The notes under the pieces are model-generated. The model worked only from the letters and a program-made list of their open reading frames with translations, was not told the DNA's origin and made no database searches. DNA of 42,259 nt from positions 1 through 42,259 of the forward strand of contig VXLL01000024.1 in NCBI GenBank assembly GCA_009841615.1, read 5' to 3'. Position 1 is the stretch's first letter; the number at the start of each line of letters is the position of its first letter. The position numbers and the translations under genes were made by a program. This document shows positions 1-10,420 of this stretch, piece by piece. The DNA is from Gammaproteobacteria bacterium (lineage in GTDB: Bacteria > Pseudomonadota > Gammaproteobacteria > Pseudomonadales > Azotimanducaceae).

Positions 1-309
1 GGCGTACCAATGGATGAGGAAACCAACACCAGTGATCACGCTGACCATAACCAATGAAAGTTCGTCCACAAAGAGTCTGAACGATACGTTGAATTCACCT
101 ACAAACATCCACGTCCACGATGAGGAAATGAAGGAAGTGGAATCGGACGATATAAACTGCCATGCGACGTATCCGGTCAGTAGCGCGGCTAAGCCGACAC
201 TACCTGCTCCAATGCTCGACACCACTGACCGTGGAAGACGACCCTCTGTGAGAAACAATATCAAAAAGCCGGCGAGCGGCAATGCGGGTATAGCCCAGAG
301 TAAATGCAT
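1..309 (-). CDS. nuoL: NADH-quinone oxidoreductase subunit L, N-terminal part (runs off window)
   Basis: Membrane-arm, antiporter-like subunit of complex I, one of the proton-pumping subunits. Only the first 103 codons are present; the rest lies beyond base 1. The ATG at 309-307 overlaps the nuoK stop by one base (TAATG). The visible protein starts [15 protein letters not shown], has two hydrophobic segments, and ends in the NuoL-typical stretch SVITGVGFLIHWYA. nuoM and nuoN presumably follow outside the window. Family assignment is firm from position in the operon and this motif. Confidence 0.93.
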   Translation of the reverse strand, partial: MHLLWAIPALPLAGFLILFLTEGRLPRSVVSSIGAGSVGLAALLTGYVAWQFISSDSTSFISSSWTWMFVGEFNVSFRLFVDELSLVMVSVITGVGFLIHWYA

Positions 310-626
310 TATCCGTTTAACTCTTCCGCTCGATCAATGTCAAGGGTTTCAAACCGTCTTGCAAGCTGCACGACAAGACCCAAAGCAACTGCTACTTCGG
401 CCGCTGCTAACGCGAGAATGAACATGAACATGATCTGTCCGTCAGGTTCGGCCCACCGAGCTCCTGCGGCAACGAATGCTAGACCGCATGCATTCATCAT
501 GATCTCGAGAGATAGCAACATGAAAATGATGTTTCTACGAACAAGTACGCCGAACGCACCGATCAAGAACAGAATGATAGCAAGAAAAAATACGTGCTCT
601 AGCGGAATACTGATGGCGGTTGTCAT
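309..626 (-). CDS. nuoK: NADH-quinone oxidoreductase subunit K
   Basis: Small membrane subunit of complex I (ND4L homologue). The 105-residue product has three transmembrane helices. It carries the conserved glutamates of the family in the helices: the SLEIMMNA segment near residue 40 and the [12 protein letters not shown] segment near residue 75, which lie on the proton path in known complex I structures. Length is typical (about 100 residues). It sits between nuoJ (one base gap) and nuoL (one-base overlap), so translation is probably coupled. Confidence 0.96.
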   Translation of the reverse strand: MTTAISIPLEHVFFLAIILFLIGAFGVLVRRNIIFMLLSLEIMMNACGLAFVAAGARWAEPDGQIMFMFILALAAAEVAVALGLVVQLARRFETLDIDRAEELNG

Positions 627-627
627 G

Positions 628-1149
628 TCAATCTTCTCGCCGCTCTTCCAAATATCTTCGTCCTAGATGGAACGCACCGACTAGTGCTGCTAACAGTAAT
701 ACACCAGCTAGCTCGACACCCAAGAGATATTTGTGAAACAACGTGATTCCGACTGCTTTTGGCGGTACGACGTGACCTTGAATCGTCGCGCTATTTTCGG
801 TTTGTAAAACGGTGTACCCAAAAACAATGAAAAGAACCCCTGACAGAATCGCGGGGAGTACCCACATACCGGGTCGGAGCCACTGACTTTCACGGGCAAC
901 GGACGATCGACCGAGGTTCAACATCATGACGACGAACAAGAACAACACTACGATTGCACCGGCATATATGACAATTTCAAGTGCAGCCGCAAACGGTGCT
1001 CCAAGTAGGAAGAAAATCACCGCGATCGACAGCAGGGTCACCACTAGGTAAATGAGTGCGTGCGATGCGTTCTTTCGAGTCACTGCCATAATCGCGGTCG
1101 TAATCGCGACTGCTGCAGAGACATAAAACAGTAATGAACTCAAACTCAT
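628..1149 (-). CDS. nuoJ: NADH-quinone oxidoreductase subunit J
   Basis: Membrane subunit of complex I (ND6 homologue), 173 residues from the ATG chosen here, with five hydrophobic segments. The family hallmark is seen in the third helix, [21 protein letters not shown]. An in-frame TTG 15 bases upstream (1164) would add five residues; I prefer the ATG because the N-terminus [10 protein letters not shown] aligns better with the usual start just before the first helix. No strong ribosome binding site marks either choice. Placed directly after nuoI and before nuoK. Confidence 0.94.
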   Translation of the reverse strand: MSLSSLLFYVSAAVAITTAIMAVTRKNASHALIYLVVTLLSIAVIFFLLGAPFAAALEIVIYAGAIVVLFLFVVMMLNLGRSSVARESQWLRPGMWVLPAILSGVLFIVFGYTVLQTENSATIQGHVVPPKAVGITLFHKYLLGVELAGVLLLAALVGAFHLGRRYLEERRED

Positions 1150-1170
1150 GAATTCGCGACCCAATGCATA

Positions 1171-1689
1171 CTAAGGCAGGAGACTCCGTACGTCTTCCGG
1201 TTTGTTCTCGTTTTGCGCTTCTCCTTTGTCTTTTCCGTCTATAGTCTTCCCGGCTACATGCCAAAAGCTGTAGTCTGGATATTTCCCGGTACCGTCAATC
1301 AACAAGTGCTCTTTCTCGTAGACCATGTTGTTGCGATCAAACTCGCACAATTCAAAGTCTGGTGTGAGCTGTATCGCATACGTGGGACATGCTTCTTCGC
1401 ACATTCCACACATGATGCAACGAGAAAAATTGATTCGGAAAAACTCGGGATACCAACGTCCATCATCTTTCTTCTCGGTTTTCTGCAACGCAATGCAGTC
1501 GACCGGGCACGCGACAGCGCAGAGATTGCAGGCAACACAACGTTCTTCTCCATCTGGGTCGCGCGTCAAGATGATGCGTCCACGGTAGCGCGGTGCTTGA
1601 TAGGGCATTTCTTCCGGATATTGCACCGTTTCATTGCGCTTGAACAAGTGCACAAAGACGGTCCAAAGTGTTTTAATTTGACTTAGCAT
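1171..1689 (-). CDS. nuoI: NADH-quinone oxidoreductase subunit I (2x[4Fe-4S] ferredoxin)
   Basis: Peripheral-arm subunit of complex I carrying clusters N6a and N6b, which pass electrons to cluster N2 in NuoB. The 172-residue protein shows two complete CxxCxxCxxxC motifs at C51/C54/C57/C61 and C91/C94/C97/C101. The N-terminus includes the family stretch [19 protein letters not shown] that precedes the first cluster. The C-terminal 30 residues are charged and variable, as is common. It follows nuoH with a nine-base gap. Confidence 0.97.
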   Translation of the reverse strand: MLSQIKTLWTVFVHLFKRNETVQYPEEMPYQAPRYRGRIILTRDPDGEERCVACNLCAVACPVDCIALQKTEKKDDGRWYPEFFRINFSRCIMCGMCEEACPTYAIQLTPDFELCEFDRNNMVYEKEHLLIDGTGKYPDYSFWHVAGKTIDGKDKGEAQNENKPEDVRSLLP

Positions 1690-1698
1690 GTCTCATCT

Positions 1699-2676
1699 CT
1701 ATTGCATCCCAAGCAAGATCGCTCCGGTTACCAAGATGTTGAGCAGCGACAGTGGCAACAGAATCTTCCATCCCAAAGACATTAGCTGATCGTATCGCGG
1801 GCGTGGGATCGCGGCACGCAGCAGTATGAAAAAATTGATCACGATCAGCACTTTCAATCCGTACCACACAATGCCCGACAATAATTCGCTCGGCAAAAAT
1901 TTCGGTCCCAACCATCCACCGAAGAACAAGACCACTATGAGCGCGGATATCAAAATTAAAGATAAGTACTCTGCAGCCATAATCAACGCAAACTTCATCC
2001 CCGAATACTCGGTATGAAAACCTGCCGTAAGTTCGTGTTCTGCTTCGGGAAGGTCGAAAGGCAAGCGATGAGACTCAGCTAGACCAGCGATTAAAAAGAT
2101 TACAAGTCCCACGCATTGTGGAATGCAGAACCACATGTCTTCTTGCGCATGTACGACATCGTTCAGACTAAACGACCCAGTCAACATGACCACGCCAAGC
2201 AGCGACAGGCCCATGAACACTTCATAGGTAACCATTTGTGCCGCGGAGCGTAATCCACCGAGGAGAGAGTACTTGTTATTACTAGCCAGGCCGGCGAGGA
2301 GTACTCCATAGACCGCTAGCGATGACATCGCGAGAATCCAGAGGATCGCAATGTTTGAATCGGCTATGATCAGTCCTGGACCTAGTGGCAGCACCGCGTA
2401 TGCCATGAGCATTGCTCCAGCGACGATGATCGGCGCGAGAATGAAGAGCACGCGGTCGCCGAATGGTGGTACCCAATCGTCTTTTGTGATCAACTTAATC
2501 GCGTCTGCGAGCGACTGCAAGATTCCAAACCATCCAACACGATTGGGACCTAAGCGGTCCTGAAAGAATCCTAGCAGCCGACGTTCCCACCACACCAATA
2601 TAAGTGCGCCGCCCAACGCACCTCCTATCAACGGGAGGATGAGCACATAGGACCAGTTGATGTTTTCGAAGAACAT
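1699..2676 (-). CDS. nuoH: NADH-quinone oxidoreductase subunit H
   Basis: Membrane subunit at the junction of the two arms of complex I (ND1 homologue), forming part of the quinone chamber. The 325-residue product has about eight transmembrane helices and the conserved motifs WWERRLLGFFQDRLGPNRVG near the N-terminus and RLPFDLPEAEHELTAGFHTE around residue 210, rich in the acidic residues that couple quinone chemistry to pumping. The ATG overlaps the nuoG stop by one base (TAATG). Confidence 0.97.
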   Translation of the reverse strand: MFFENINWSYVLILPLIGGALGGALILVWWERRLLGFFQDRLGPNRVGWFGILQSLADAIKLITKDDWVPPFGDRVLFILAPIIVAGAMLMAYAVLPLGPGLIIADSNIAILWILAMSSLAVYGVLLAGLASNNKYSLLGGLRSAAQMVTYEVFMGLSLLGVVMLTGSFSLNDVVHAQEDMWFCIPQCVGLVIFLIAGLAESHRLPFDLPEAEHELTAGFHTEYSGMKFALIMAAEYLSLILISALIVVLFFGGWLGPKFLPSELLSGIVWYGLKVLIVINFFILLRAAIPRPRYDQLMSLGWKILLPLSLLNILVTGAILLGMQ

Positions 2677-5384
2677 TAGCCTTTCGCGATCACCTCTGGA
2701 CTGGCATTGGAACGAGCAACAAATTCTGGATCTACCGACAAGTGACCTCGATCAATTTCTCTCGCAGGATTTTCGACCAGACCTCGAGGTAATCCAATCA
2801 GTCCACTAGGCAAACGAGAATCGATCTGAACTTCCAAACTCTCCGTGATTCCGTCAACGCGTAATCCCATGCCAGGATTAACTTTTAACATGGTTGCGTC
2901 TTGTTGGCTCAGTAGCACAAATGGTACCGGAACTCGAGCTCGAATCGGCCAGGATTGGTTCGACATCTCATCCGATCCAAAAACTAAATGAAGTGGAATT
3001 ACTTCAAAGCTACCGTCTTGTCTAAACGTACCTTCGGTGCTAACGTCAAAGTATTGAAGCTGAGCCCCATTTGTTTCGATAAGTCTTAATCCTGGGTCGC
3101 CTCCGGCAAGCTTGCCAGCTACTTCCTGCTGGAACTTGAAAACCGACTGGTTGGAATTCCATCCGGGCGACCAAACGTACGGGATTGTGGCACCATTTTG
3201 ATCTCCTGGATTCTGTCCCTCCATCGAATACGAGAACGGTGTGTCAGTATCAACTTTCGCTTTGGGTTCGTGTATATTGACTTGGGCATTCATCGCGGTG
3301 CGACCACTGTAGCGGTGCGACTGACGTGGGATTCGCGAGGCGGTATCAATTCGATAATCGGAACTTGGTGCAATATCCCTAAGTTGCGAATAGGTGTTTT
3401 CGGCACACTGTTCTAGTAAGTTCGCGAAGGAATCCCATTTTGATCCACTTCCTTGGGTTTCAGCCAAGCGACTCAGCCAAGACCACGCTGGCAAAATCTC
3501 ATCCTGTGGTTCAAATACTTGATAGAAACGTTGGGCGCGCGTTTCGTAGTTAACAAAGGACCCTGTTTGTTCCGCATAGGTTGCGGCTGGAAAAACTACA
3601 CTCGCTTGTTCGGCGGTCCGGTTTTCCATAGTATCAAGTACTACAAAATTCCCAGGACTAAGTGCGCTATCCACACTCTCGGCAGATGCGCGGAAATACA
3701 AATTGTTCTCTAAAACAATCGCACCCTGCCCTTCTGCCATTCTTTGCATCGCAGTTGAAAGCGACAGTCCACCTTCGAGAAGCGCGACTCCAATGCTGTT
3801 GACTTCGGGGGCAACAAAGAGAAGCGAACTCGTTTGATCGTGCTCTTGTAGGGCACAACAGATATTCGCAGCGACTTGTACCAACTCGATGCTTTGAAGA
3901 CTCGAGCCGGTAATGATCAACGGTGCTTTAGCAGTGCGTAACGCTTCAGCTACCCGTCCGGTAAAATCATCCGAATTCGCCGTAGGTGAACGAAGCTTAG
4001 TACAAATCGAATTACCGAGCGCAACCAGCTCAAAGACCGAGCCGCTGGTGGCTTGGGTGGCGATATCGTCTAAGCGCGTAACCGCCGGAGTAGCGATAAA
4101 CAACGCGCTTTTTTCACTCTGTGCATGACCCCGCACGCCCGCATCCTGCCATGTTGGAATATGAGCGTCCGTCGCCATTTCAAACGACTTTGTTCGCACT
4201 GCCTGACGAACTGATAGAGCGGTGCGGGCGGCTGTATTCGCAATGTCTTCACCAAGAACAAGGATCGCATCTGCTTCTTCTACCTGCTTTAACGACGGTA
4301 CATCAATGCCCTGACGACCCATTACATCAAGCGCGACCTTGATGACTTCCAGCTCGGTGTCGTTTATTCCCGTACAGAAATTTTCCGTTCCGACCAATTC
4401 GCGCAGTGCGAAGTTGTTTTCGAAGCTCGCGCGCGGCGAACCAATCCCGATTGTTCCATCCCCTAGAGTTGTACCAGCCACCTTGATCGCGTTTGAGGCA
4501 TCTCCAAATTCGTACTCACCGTCCCGTGTTCGTACGCCTGCATGTCTAATTCGTTTCTCATGATTAACAAAATGTGAGCCAAAACGGCCGCGATCGCAGA
4601 GAAAATATCCGTTCAATTCGCCGTGATATCGGTTCGTAATCCGTTTTAAGTCTCCATAGCGCTCTGCTGGGAAAACATTGCATCCAACGGCACAACCAAC
4701 ACAGACCGAGGGAGCCGACTGCAGATCCCATTTTCGAGAGTAAGACTGTGCAAAGGGTTTGTCGGTAAATACTCCGGTAGGACATACTTCGACCAAGTTT
4801 CCGGCAAATTCACTTTCAAGTGTGCCGTCTTCGAACCTACCAAAGTACATCCGACCCCGAGAACCGAACGCTGCTAGATCCGTACCACCTGCATATTCGT
4901 CGTAGAACCTTACACAACGGTAACAAGTGATACAGCGGTTCATTTCATGCCCGATAAACGGTCCCAGATTTTGGTTTTCCCATGTGCGTTTCGTACCTCG
5001 GTACCGTCGCATAGAGTGACCAGTCATCACTGTCATATCTTGTAAATGACACTCTCCACCTTCCTCGCACACGGGGCAGTCATGAGGATGGTTTTCCATT
5101 AACCACTCGATGACCGTACTACGGAAATCCTTTGCAAGAGGGGCTTCCAGGGAAATGCGCATGCCATCGGTGACCGAAGTCATACAAGCCATGCCAATTC
5201 GCCCACGGGTATCGTCTTCGTCCGCGTAAGTAATAATCGCGCACTGCCGACAAGCTCCGATTGATCCCATCGAAGGATGCCAACAGAAATAGGGTAAATC
5301 CAAGTGTTGCGAAAGTATCGATTCCAAAAGGTTTTCACCCGCCTTCGCTTCGTACGGTTTGCCGTCGATGTGAATTGTCGCCAC
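2676..5384 (-). CDS. nuoG: NADH-quinone oxidoreductase subunit G
   Basis: Large iron-sulfur subunit of the NADH-oxidising module. In the 902-residue product I see an N-terminal [2Fe-2S] domain (C34, C45, C48, C67), the H99/C103/C106/C112 ligand set of a [4Fe-4S] cluster, a second one with C151/C154/C157 and C201, and the extra bacterial N7 set C228/C231/C235/C263. The remaining ~600 residues form the molybdopterin-oxidoreductase-like domain, which in NuoG carries no cofactor and is poorly conserved. Length matches E. coli NuoG (about 910). It starts 33 bases after nuoF. Confidence 0.97.
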   Translation of the reverse strand: MATIHIDGKPYEAKAGENLLESILSQHLDLPYFCWHPSMGSIGACRQCAIITYADEDDTRGRIGMACMTSVTDGMRISLEAPLAKDFRSTVIEWLMENHPHDCPVCEEGGECHLQDMTVMTGHSMRRYRGTKRTWENQNLGPFIGHEMNRCITCYRCVRFYDEYAGGTDLAAFGSRGRMYFGRFEDGTLESEFAGNLVEVCPTGVFTDKPFAQSYSRKWDLQSAPSVCVGCAVGCNVFPAERYGDLKRITNRYHGELNGYFLCDRGRFGSHFVNHEKRIRHAGVRTRDGEYEFGDASNAIKVAGTTLGDGTIGIGSPRASFENNFALRELVGTENFCTGINDTELEVIKVALDVMGRQGIDVPSLKQVEEADAILVLGEDIANTAARTALSVRQAVRTKSFEMATDAHIPTWQDAGVRGHAQSEKSALFIATPAVTRLDDIATQATSGSVFELVALGNSICTKLRSPTANSDDFTGRVAEALRTAKAPLIITGSSLQSIELVQVAANICCALQEHDQTSSLLFVAPEVNSIGVALLEGGLSLSTAMQRMAEGQGAIVLENNLYFRASAESVDSALSPGNFVVLDTMENRTAEQASVVFPAATYAEQTGSFVNYETRAQRFYQVFEPQDEILPAWSWLSRLAETQGSGSKWDSFANLLEQCAENTYSQLRDIAPSSDYRIDTASRIPRQSHRYSGRTAMNAQVNIHEPKAKVDTDTPFSYSMEGQNPGDQNGATIPYVWSPGWNSNQSVFKFQQEVAGKLAGGDPGLRLIETNGAQLQYFDVSTEGTFRQDGSFEVIPLHLVFGSDEMSNQSWPIRARVPVPFVLLSQQDATMLKVNPGMGLRVDGITESLEVQIDSRLPSGLIGLPRGLVENPAREIDRGHLSVDPEFVARSNASPEVIAKG

Positions 5385-5417
5385 GGTCGATCTATTCCTG
5401 GTTATCCAACATCTAAA

Positions 5418-6713
5418 TCAATTTTCTCGGTACGGACAACTCTTGTGCTCAATGTGATGTTCAAAGTCGTCGCGGAAATATTTCAACGCTGATTGCAACG
5501 GTTCTATGGCACCGGTTGCATGCAAGCAAAACGTGTTGCCAGGAGCTCCGATATAACGTGCGTTTTGGTCTAACAGTTCAAGGTCTCCGTCCTTGCCGTT
5601 GCCGTTCTCTATGTCCGCTAGCAACTCCTCAACCCACGGCAAACCTTCTCGACAGGGAGTACAAAAACCACAGGACTCCTGCGCAAAAAAGTGTTGTAGA
5701 TTTCGCGCCATGTCCACAGGGCAAATCGAATCATCCATCAAAATCATCGTACCCGTACCCATTCGACTCCCAGCATCTTGAATCGTCTTGTAATCCATGG
5801 GTAAATCAAAGTGTTCCTCGACTAGATAGTCAGTAGAAGCGCCCCCAGGTAGTATTCCGCGTAGCTTGTAACCGTCTCGCATTCCACCCGCATGAACGTC
5901 AACCAATTCACGGATAGGCGTACCCATCGGTAATTCCCACAGCCCTGGCTTGTTCACTCGACCGGAAATACCATAAATTTTTGTGCCCGAATCTTCAGTC
6001 AACCCTAGATCGTGGTACCATTGAGCACCGTTCCGGATGATCGCTGGTACATTGCACAACGTTTCGACGTTATTAACGATCGTCGGACGACCCCAAGCTC
6101 CGCTAGCGGGAGGGAATGGTGGTTTGTAACGTGGCTGTCCCCTCTTACCTTCCAAAGCGTTCAGTAACGCGGTTTCTTCACCGCATATGTACCGGCCGCC
6201 AGATAAATGGATGCGTAGGTCTAGGTTGAAGTCGGATCCGAAAATCGACCGTCCCAAATAGTTTTTCTCCCCTGCTTCGGCGATTGCTCGCGCTAGTTGA
6301 CGATTTGGCTCGTGATACTCACCACGTAAGAAGACATACGCTTTTTCGGCACCGATAGCATAAGCTCCCAATATCATCCCCTCAATCAGTGAGTGTGGAT
6401 TGAATTCGATGAGATAGCGATCCTTGAATGTTCCGGGCTCCATCTCGTCCCCATTACAGACAAGGTATTTGTAGCCTGGTGTTTGTGGTTCGCCCTTAGC
6501 GAAGCCCCACTTGACTCCCGTTGGAAAACCGGCACCGCCTCGGCCCCGCAGATTTGCTTCTCGGACGAGATCAATCACATCGCTAGGGGTCATTTGCTTC
6601 AGAGCTCTATGTGCCGCAGTGTAGCCCCCGCCGGCTTCGTAATCTGAAAGCGAAACCAGGCCTCCGACTTCCTGCACTCGGCCGATTAAGGGTTTTGTGT
6701 CCTGAAGTGACAC
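5418..6713 (-). CDS. nuoF: NADH-quinone oxidoreductase subunit F (FMN/NADH binding)
   Basis: Subunit that binds NADH and FMN and carries cluster N3; entry point of electrons into complex I. The 431-residue protein has the FMN/NADH glycine-rich loop GRGGAGFPTGVKW at 57-69 and the [4Fe-4S] ligands C348/C351/C354 with C396. The start is GTG, directly abutting the nuoE stop (TGAGTG), so translation is likely coupled. Length agrees with the family (about 430-445). Confidence 0.97.
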   Translation of the reverse strand: MSLQDTKPLIGRVQEVGGLVSLSDYEAGGGYTAAHRALKQMTPSDVIDLVREANLRGRGGAGFPTGVKWGFAKGEPQTPGYKYLVCNGDEMEPGTFKDRYLIEFNPHSLIEGMILGAYAIGAEKAYVFLRGEYHEPNRQLARAIAEAGEKNYLGRSIFGSDFNLDLRIHLSGGRYICGEETALLNALEGKRGQPRYKPPFPPASGAWGRPTIVNNVETLCNVPAIIRNGAQWYHDLGLTEDSGTKIYGISGRVNKPGLWELPMGTPIRELVDVHAGGMRDGYKLRGILPGGASTDYLVEEHFDLPMDYKTIQDAGSRMGTGTMILMDDSICPVDMARNLQHFFAQESCGFCTPCREGLPWVEELLADIENGNGKDGDLELLDQNARYIGAPGNTFCLHATGAIEPLQSALKYFRDDFEHHIEHKSCPYREN

Positions 6714-7202
6714 TCAGCTATACCTCGAAAAAATCTCTGTGAGTTCGTCTTCCTTCACGGGTCCGAACAAATCTTCGTTAATAAGCATGGTTGGAGCTCG
6801 ATCACACGCGCCTAGACACACTATGGGTAGAAGGGTAAAGCAGTCGTCCGGAGTCGTTTCTCCAAATTTGATCCCCAGCTGGTCTTGCACTTTCACCGCA
6901 AAGCTATCTGCACCCATTACGTAGCAAGAAACACTATCGCAAACCATCACTACATTGCGACCGACTGGTTGTCGATGAATTAAGTTGTAAAACGTTGCGA
7001 TTCCGTCGAGTGTCGCCGCGGACATATCGAGAAATCTCGCGATCGCACGCAAACTTTCGTCAGATATCCAACCTCTGTGTTTTTGGACGATCATCAACGC
7101 GTCGATAGCTGCCGATTCTCGATCGGGTAGATGTGCGATTTCAGCCTCGATTTCATACCGTTCTTCGTCGGTTAACGGCGAGATCAGTTCAACTGTGCTC
7201 AT
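6714..7202 (-). CDS. nuoE: NADH-quinone oxidoreductase subunit E ([2Fe-2S])
   Basis: Thioredoxin-like [2Fe-2S] subunit carrying cluster N1a next to NuoF. The 162-residue product has the four ligands in the typical spacing, C88-x4-C93 and C129-x3-C133, and the conserved [13 protein letters not shown] segment. The ATG overlaps the nuoCD stop by four bases (ATGA). Confidence 0.96.
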   Translation of the reverse strand: MSTVELISPLTDEERYEIEAEIAHLPDRESAAIDALMIVQKHRGWISDESLRAIARFLDMSAATLDGIATFYNLIHRQPVGRNVVMVCDSVSCYVMGADSFAVKVQDQLGIKFGETTPDDCFTLLPIVCLGACDRAPTMLINEDLFGPVKEDELTEIFSRYS

Positions 7203-8977
7203 CGGTCTACATCCGCCATCACGAAATCAATACTAGCTATGATTGCGATCAAATCCGGTACCATAAATCCGTTGCTAATAAACGGTATCTGCTGTAACGC
7301 AGGAAAAGAGGGGGTTCTGACGCGCGAACGGTAAGCCATAGTTCCACCATCCGATATGGAGTAGAAGCTTGTCCAACCCTTGGTCGCTTCGACCAACGTC
7401 GTGGACTCCGTCGGTGGGATCACTGGTCCCCAACTCACATTAAGGAAGTGATGAATGAGCGTTTCGATGTGTTGCATCGTAAACTCTTTGGACGGTGGAG
7501 TCGTCATTGGATGGTCAGCTTTATACGGACCCTCAGGCATGTTGTCTGCACACTGTCGAATGATGCGCAGGCTTTGACGAATTTCCTCTACTCGAACAAC
7601 GCAGCGGTCATAGCAATCACCATTGGCAGCTGTGGGAATCTCAAAGTCAAACTGATCGTATGAACTATAAGGACGGTTTTTGCGAAGGTCCCAATCATGT
7701 CCAGTCGCGCGTAAGGACGGTCCCGTGATTCCCCAGTCCAGACCCTCTGCTGTGTTGTAGGCACCAATACCCACCGTACGATTCTTTAGGATCTTGTTTT
7801 GTAATGCCATTGTGTCGTAGTGGTCCATTCGTGCAGGCATGTAATCACAAAAGTCAGTAACCATCTCGTACCAGCCATCGGGAAGATCATCACAAACTCC
7901 ACCAATCCGGAACCAACTTGGGTGCATACGGCCGCCGGTGATCGCCTCAACAATGGAAAACAGACGTTCCCGGTCAGCGAACATATAAAACACGGGCGAC
8001 ATCTGACCCACATCCTGTGCAAAAGTGCCGTAGAACAACAAATGGCTCGCTATACGAAACATCTCGGAGACCATTACCCGAATCACTTGGGCTCGAGGTG
8101 GCACCTCTATGCCCGCCATTTTTTCGACGTTCATGACATACGGGAAGTTATTCATGACACCGCCGAGGTAATCAATTCGATCGGTATAGGGAATGTACGT
8201 GTGCCAAGACTGTCGTTCAGCCATCTTCTCTTGACCGCGGTGATGGTAGCCGATGTCTGGTACTGCCTGAACTATTACCTCACCGTCTAACTGAAGTGCT
8301 ATGCGAAAAACACCGTGTACGCTTGGATGGTTAGGTCCAAGATTTAGGAACATGAAGTCTGTGTGTTTCGTGGACCTACTCATACCCCACTCTTCCGGTA
8401 CAAACCGTAGTGCCTCTTGTTGCGCATCCTGAACTTCGTCTGGTAGTGAAAAGGGATCCATCTCGGTTGCGCGCGCTGGATGTTCTTTACGAAGTGGATG
8501 TCCCTCCCACAGTGGCGGTGTCAATATGCGTCGCAAGTTGGGGTGGCCTTCGAAGTGAATGCCGAACATGTCGAATGCTTCACGTTCATACCAATTCGCC
8601 ACAGGATAGATTGACTCCACGCTCGCTAGTGTTGAGTCTTCATCTCGCAAGGGTACTTTGATGCGGAGATCCTGATCTGAGGACAACGACATCAAGTGGT
8701 AAAACACCGTAAAGTCAGAGGGAGGTTGGTCTGCGCGAAACTTACGGTGCCGCTCGTCGATTGCTGACAAGTCGAACATCAGTTCAAAACAGTCTTGCGC
8801 GTCGTGTTTCAGATATTGAAGGACTTCTGTGACTTGGTCGCGCACGATCCATACATTAGGAATTCCGTCCACAGTTTCTTGATATTGGCACTGGTCGCCA
8901 AAGCGATCACTCAGCTCACGTACAACATTTGGAGCGTCGACCAATGCGGTACTTTCCGTGGCTAGTTCAGCGGTCAC
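7199..8977 (-). CDS. nuoCD: NADH-quinone oxidoreductase subunit C/D fusion
   Basis: Peripheral-arm subunits C and D encoded as one polypeptide of 592 residues. Residues ~30-190 are the NuoC domain, with the [19 protein letters not shown] motif followed by RRILTP and [11 protein letters not shown]. Residues ~205-592 are NuoD, with [11 protein letters not shown] near the start and the [12 protein letters not shown] segment that lines the quinone site. The fusion is known from enterobacteria and many other gammaproteobacteria and helps place the organism. It overlaps nuoB and nuoE by four bases each. Confidence 0.97.
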   Translation of the reverse strand: MTAELATESTALVDAPNVVRELSDRFGDQCQYQETVDGIPNVWIVRDQVTEVLQYLKHDAQDCFELMFDLSAIDERHRKFRADQPPSDFTVFYHLMSLSSDQDLRIKVPLRDEDSTLASVESIYPVANWYEREAFDMFGIHFEGHPNLRRILTPPLWEGHPLRKEHPARATEMDPFSLPDEVQDAQQEALRFVPEEWGMSRSTKHTDFMFLNLGPNHPSVHGVFRIALQLDGEVIVQAVPDIGYHHRGQEKMAERQSWHTYIPYTDRIDYLGGVMNNFPYVMNVEKMAGIEVPPRAQVIRVMVSEMFRIASHLLFYGTFAQDVGQMSPVFYMFADRERLFSIVEAITGGRMHPSWFRIGGVCDDLPDGWYEMVTDFCDYMPARMDHYDTMALQNKILKNRTVGIGAYNTAEGLDWGITGPSLRATGHDWDLRKNRPYSSYDQFDFEIPTAANGDCYDRCVVRVEEIRQSLRIIRQCADNMPEGPYKADHPMTTPPSKEFTMQHIETLIHHFLNVSWGPVIPPTESTTLVEATKGWTSFYSISDGGTMAYRSRVRTPSFPALQQIPFISNGFMVPDLIAIIASIDFVMADVDR

Positions 8978-9660
8978 TTCGCTCGCTTTTTCCCAAGTAG
9001 GTCTTTGGACAACGGTGCAGTACCGACGGTATTCGGTTCGGCAAGCTCTCGAGTTCTCATGCGCTCGGGCGTGTGTATATCACGCTGACTTGGTTCGTAT
9101 TTTGCCGCTTCCCCTCGTTCTGTGACAACCCAAGACAACGGGCGGCGCGTGTTCTTGACTGACTCCTGCAGCAGGTTCAATCCCTGCATAAAAGCTTCGG
9201 GGCGAGGCGGACAACCTGGGACGTAGACGTCAACAGGCAAGAACTTATCAACACCCTGCACCACACTATAGATATCAAACATACCACCTGAATTCGCGCA
9301 AGATCCCATGGAAATCACCCAGCGTGGTTCCAACAACTGTTCGTATAGATGCTGCAACACCGGAGCCATTTTTCGAAACACAGTCCCCGATACCACAATC
9401 AAGTCTGATTGTCTCGGGGTGGCACGAATAACCTCTGCGCCAAAACGTGAAATGTCGTGGCGCGACGTAAACCCGGTAGCCATTTCGACGTAACAGCAAG
9501 ACAGGCCAAAATTGAACGGCCAAATTGAATTTGAACGCGCCCAAGCAACCAAGTCCTCAAGGCGCGCAGTTAAGAAACTTTTCGACGCTTCTTCTTCGTA
9601 TACCTCGTCAGACTGAGTCATCAACTCGTCCGGGGAGGTTTTAACTAATCGCCAGCGCAT
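8974..9660 (-). CDS. nuoB: NADH-quinone oxidoreductase subunit B (cluster N2)
   Basis: Subunit holding cluster N2, the last cluster before quinone. The 228-residue product shows the tandem cysteines C55-C56, plus C121 and C150 in the contexts [10 protein letters not shown] and [10 protein letters not shown]. The C-terminal ~45 residues are charged and extend beyond the conserved core. The ATG overlaps the nuoA stop by one base; the stop overlaps the nuoCD start by four. Confidence 0.97.
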   Translation of the reverse strand: MRWRLVKTSPDELMTQSDEVYEEEASKSFLTARLEDLVAWARSNSIWPFNFGLSCCYVEMATGFTSRHDISRFGAEVIRATPRQSDLIVVSGTVFRKMAPVLQHLYEQLLEPRWVISMGSCANSGGMFDIYSVVQGVDKFLPVDVYVPGCPPRPEAFMQGLNLLQESVKNTRRPLSWVVTERGEAAKYEPSQRDIHTPERMRTRELAEPNTVGTAPLSKDLLGKKRAK

Positions 9661-10082
9661 TAAGACAAAGGTCTCCGCGAATATGCCTCGGGCATCGTAT
9701 GTCGCGATTTAATACCCCAGTCTAAAGCACCGGTGCGCCACTCATACGCAAGTGCGATCAAGAGCATGACAATAAACACAGCAATCGCGATGTAGCCCTC
9801 CCATCCTACTTCCCAGAAAGCTATTGCCCACGCGACGATAAAAATCGTCTCTAAGTCAAATATCACGAAGAAAATTGCGACGAGATAAAACTCGATCGAC
9901 AAACGCATATTCTCTGCGTCACCGACTGGTACGATCCCGGATTCGTAAGGAATATCCTGGGCGCGACCATGCCTCGCTTTTGCACCAACAAACCAAGAAA
10001 ACAGTAGCGTTACAGAGAGAATTACTATTACGGCTAGTGTGTACAGAAGAAATGGTAATATTTCAACGCTTTCAACGTTCAT
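9660..10082 (-). CDS. nuoA: NADH-quinone oxidoreductase subunit A
   Basis: Membrane subunit of complex I (ND3 homologue), first gene of the nuo operon. The 140-residue product has three hydrophobic helices and the family motif [14 protein letters not shown] in the first loop, where the usual cysteine-containing bacterial/mitochondrial variant is replaced by valine, then [17 protein letters not shown]. No convincing Shine-Dalgarno precedes the ATG. The operon promoter must lie in the 340-base gap upstream, but I could not identify good -35/-10 boxes. Confidence 0.95.
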   Translation of the reverse strand: MNVESVEILPFLLYTLAVIVILSVTLLFSWFVGAKARHGRAQDIPYESGIVPVGDAENMRLSIEFYLVAIFFVIFDLETIFIVAWAIAFWEVGWEGYIAIAVFIVMLLIALAYEWRTGALDWGIKSRHTMPEAYSRRPLS

Positions 10083-10420
10083 GGTAGTTTAGCACCGTGT
10101 AATAGAGTGAAAACAGCCAAACAGATTGAGTGAACTTGCACTTATGGAAGAGGTCAGCAGTGCGTGCACAGAACGGCAGGAACACTCATGAGATGTGTTC
10201 GACACAGCACAGCAATTATTTTTCGACTGTTAGGAATGCAACTTAGAAAAAATGGAAAGTCCACCCTCGTGAACTGCCGAGGTATTTTAATGAGTCATCA
10301 CAACTTAGCGTGTATTAAATATCAAACTCAACCTTATTTACGAATTTCGTATACTTTGTTTGCATCGAAGCATACAGCGACTTAAATTTCCATGTTATAG
10401 TCGCAACGATACCCTTAACC
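10083..10420. other. Intergenic region between divergent nuoA and a membrane-protein gene
   Basis: This 338-base gap separates nuoA (leftward) from the gene at 10421 (rightward), so it should hold two divergent promoters. The only recognisable element is the extended -10 listed separately near 10400. No RNA gene, repeat or convincing coding sequence is visible. Confidence 0.6.
10393..10401 (+). promoter_or_regulatory. Candidate extended -10 promoter
   Basis: TGTTATAGT matches the extended -10 consensus TGnTATAAT with one mismatch. Transcription would start around 10408, leaving only about a dozen bases before the ATG at 10421. There is no good -35, which is acceptable for extended -10 promoters. 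Inference from sequence only. Confidence 0.4.

Noticed and set aside
10164..10385. 73-codon plus-strand frame upstream of the first membrane-protein gene
   Set aside because: It fills the divergent promoter region, has no Shine-Dalgarno and shows no protein character.
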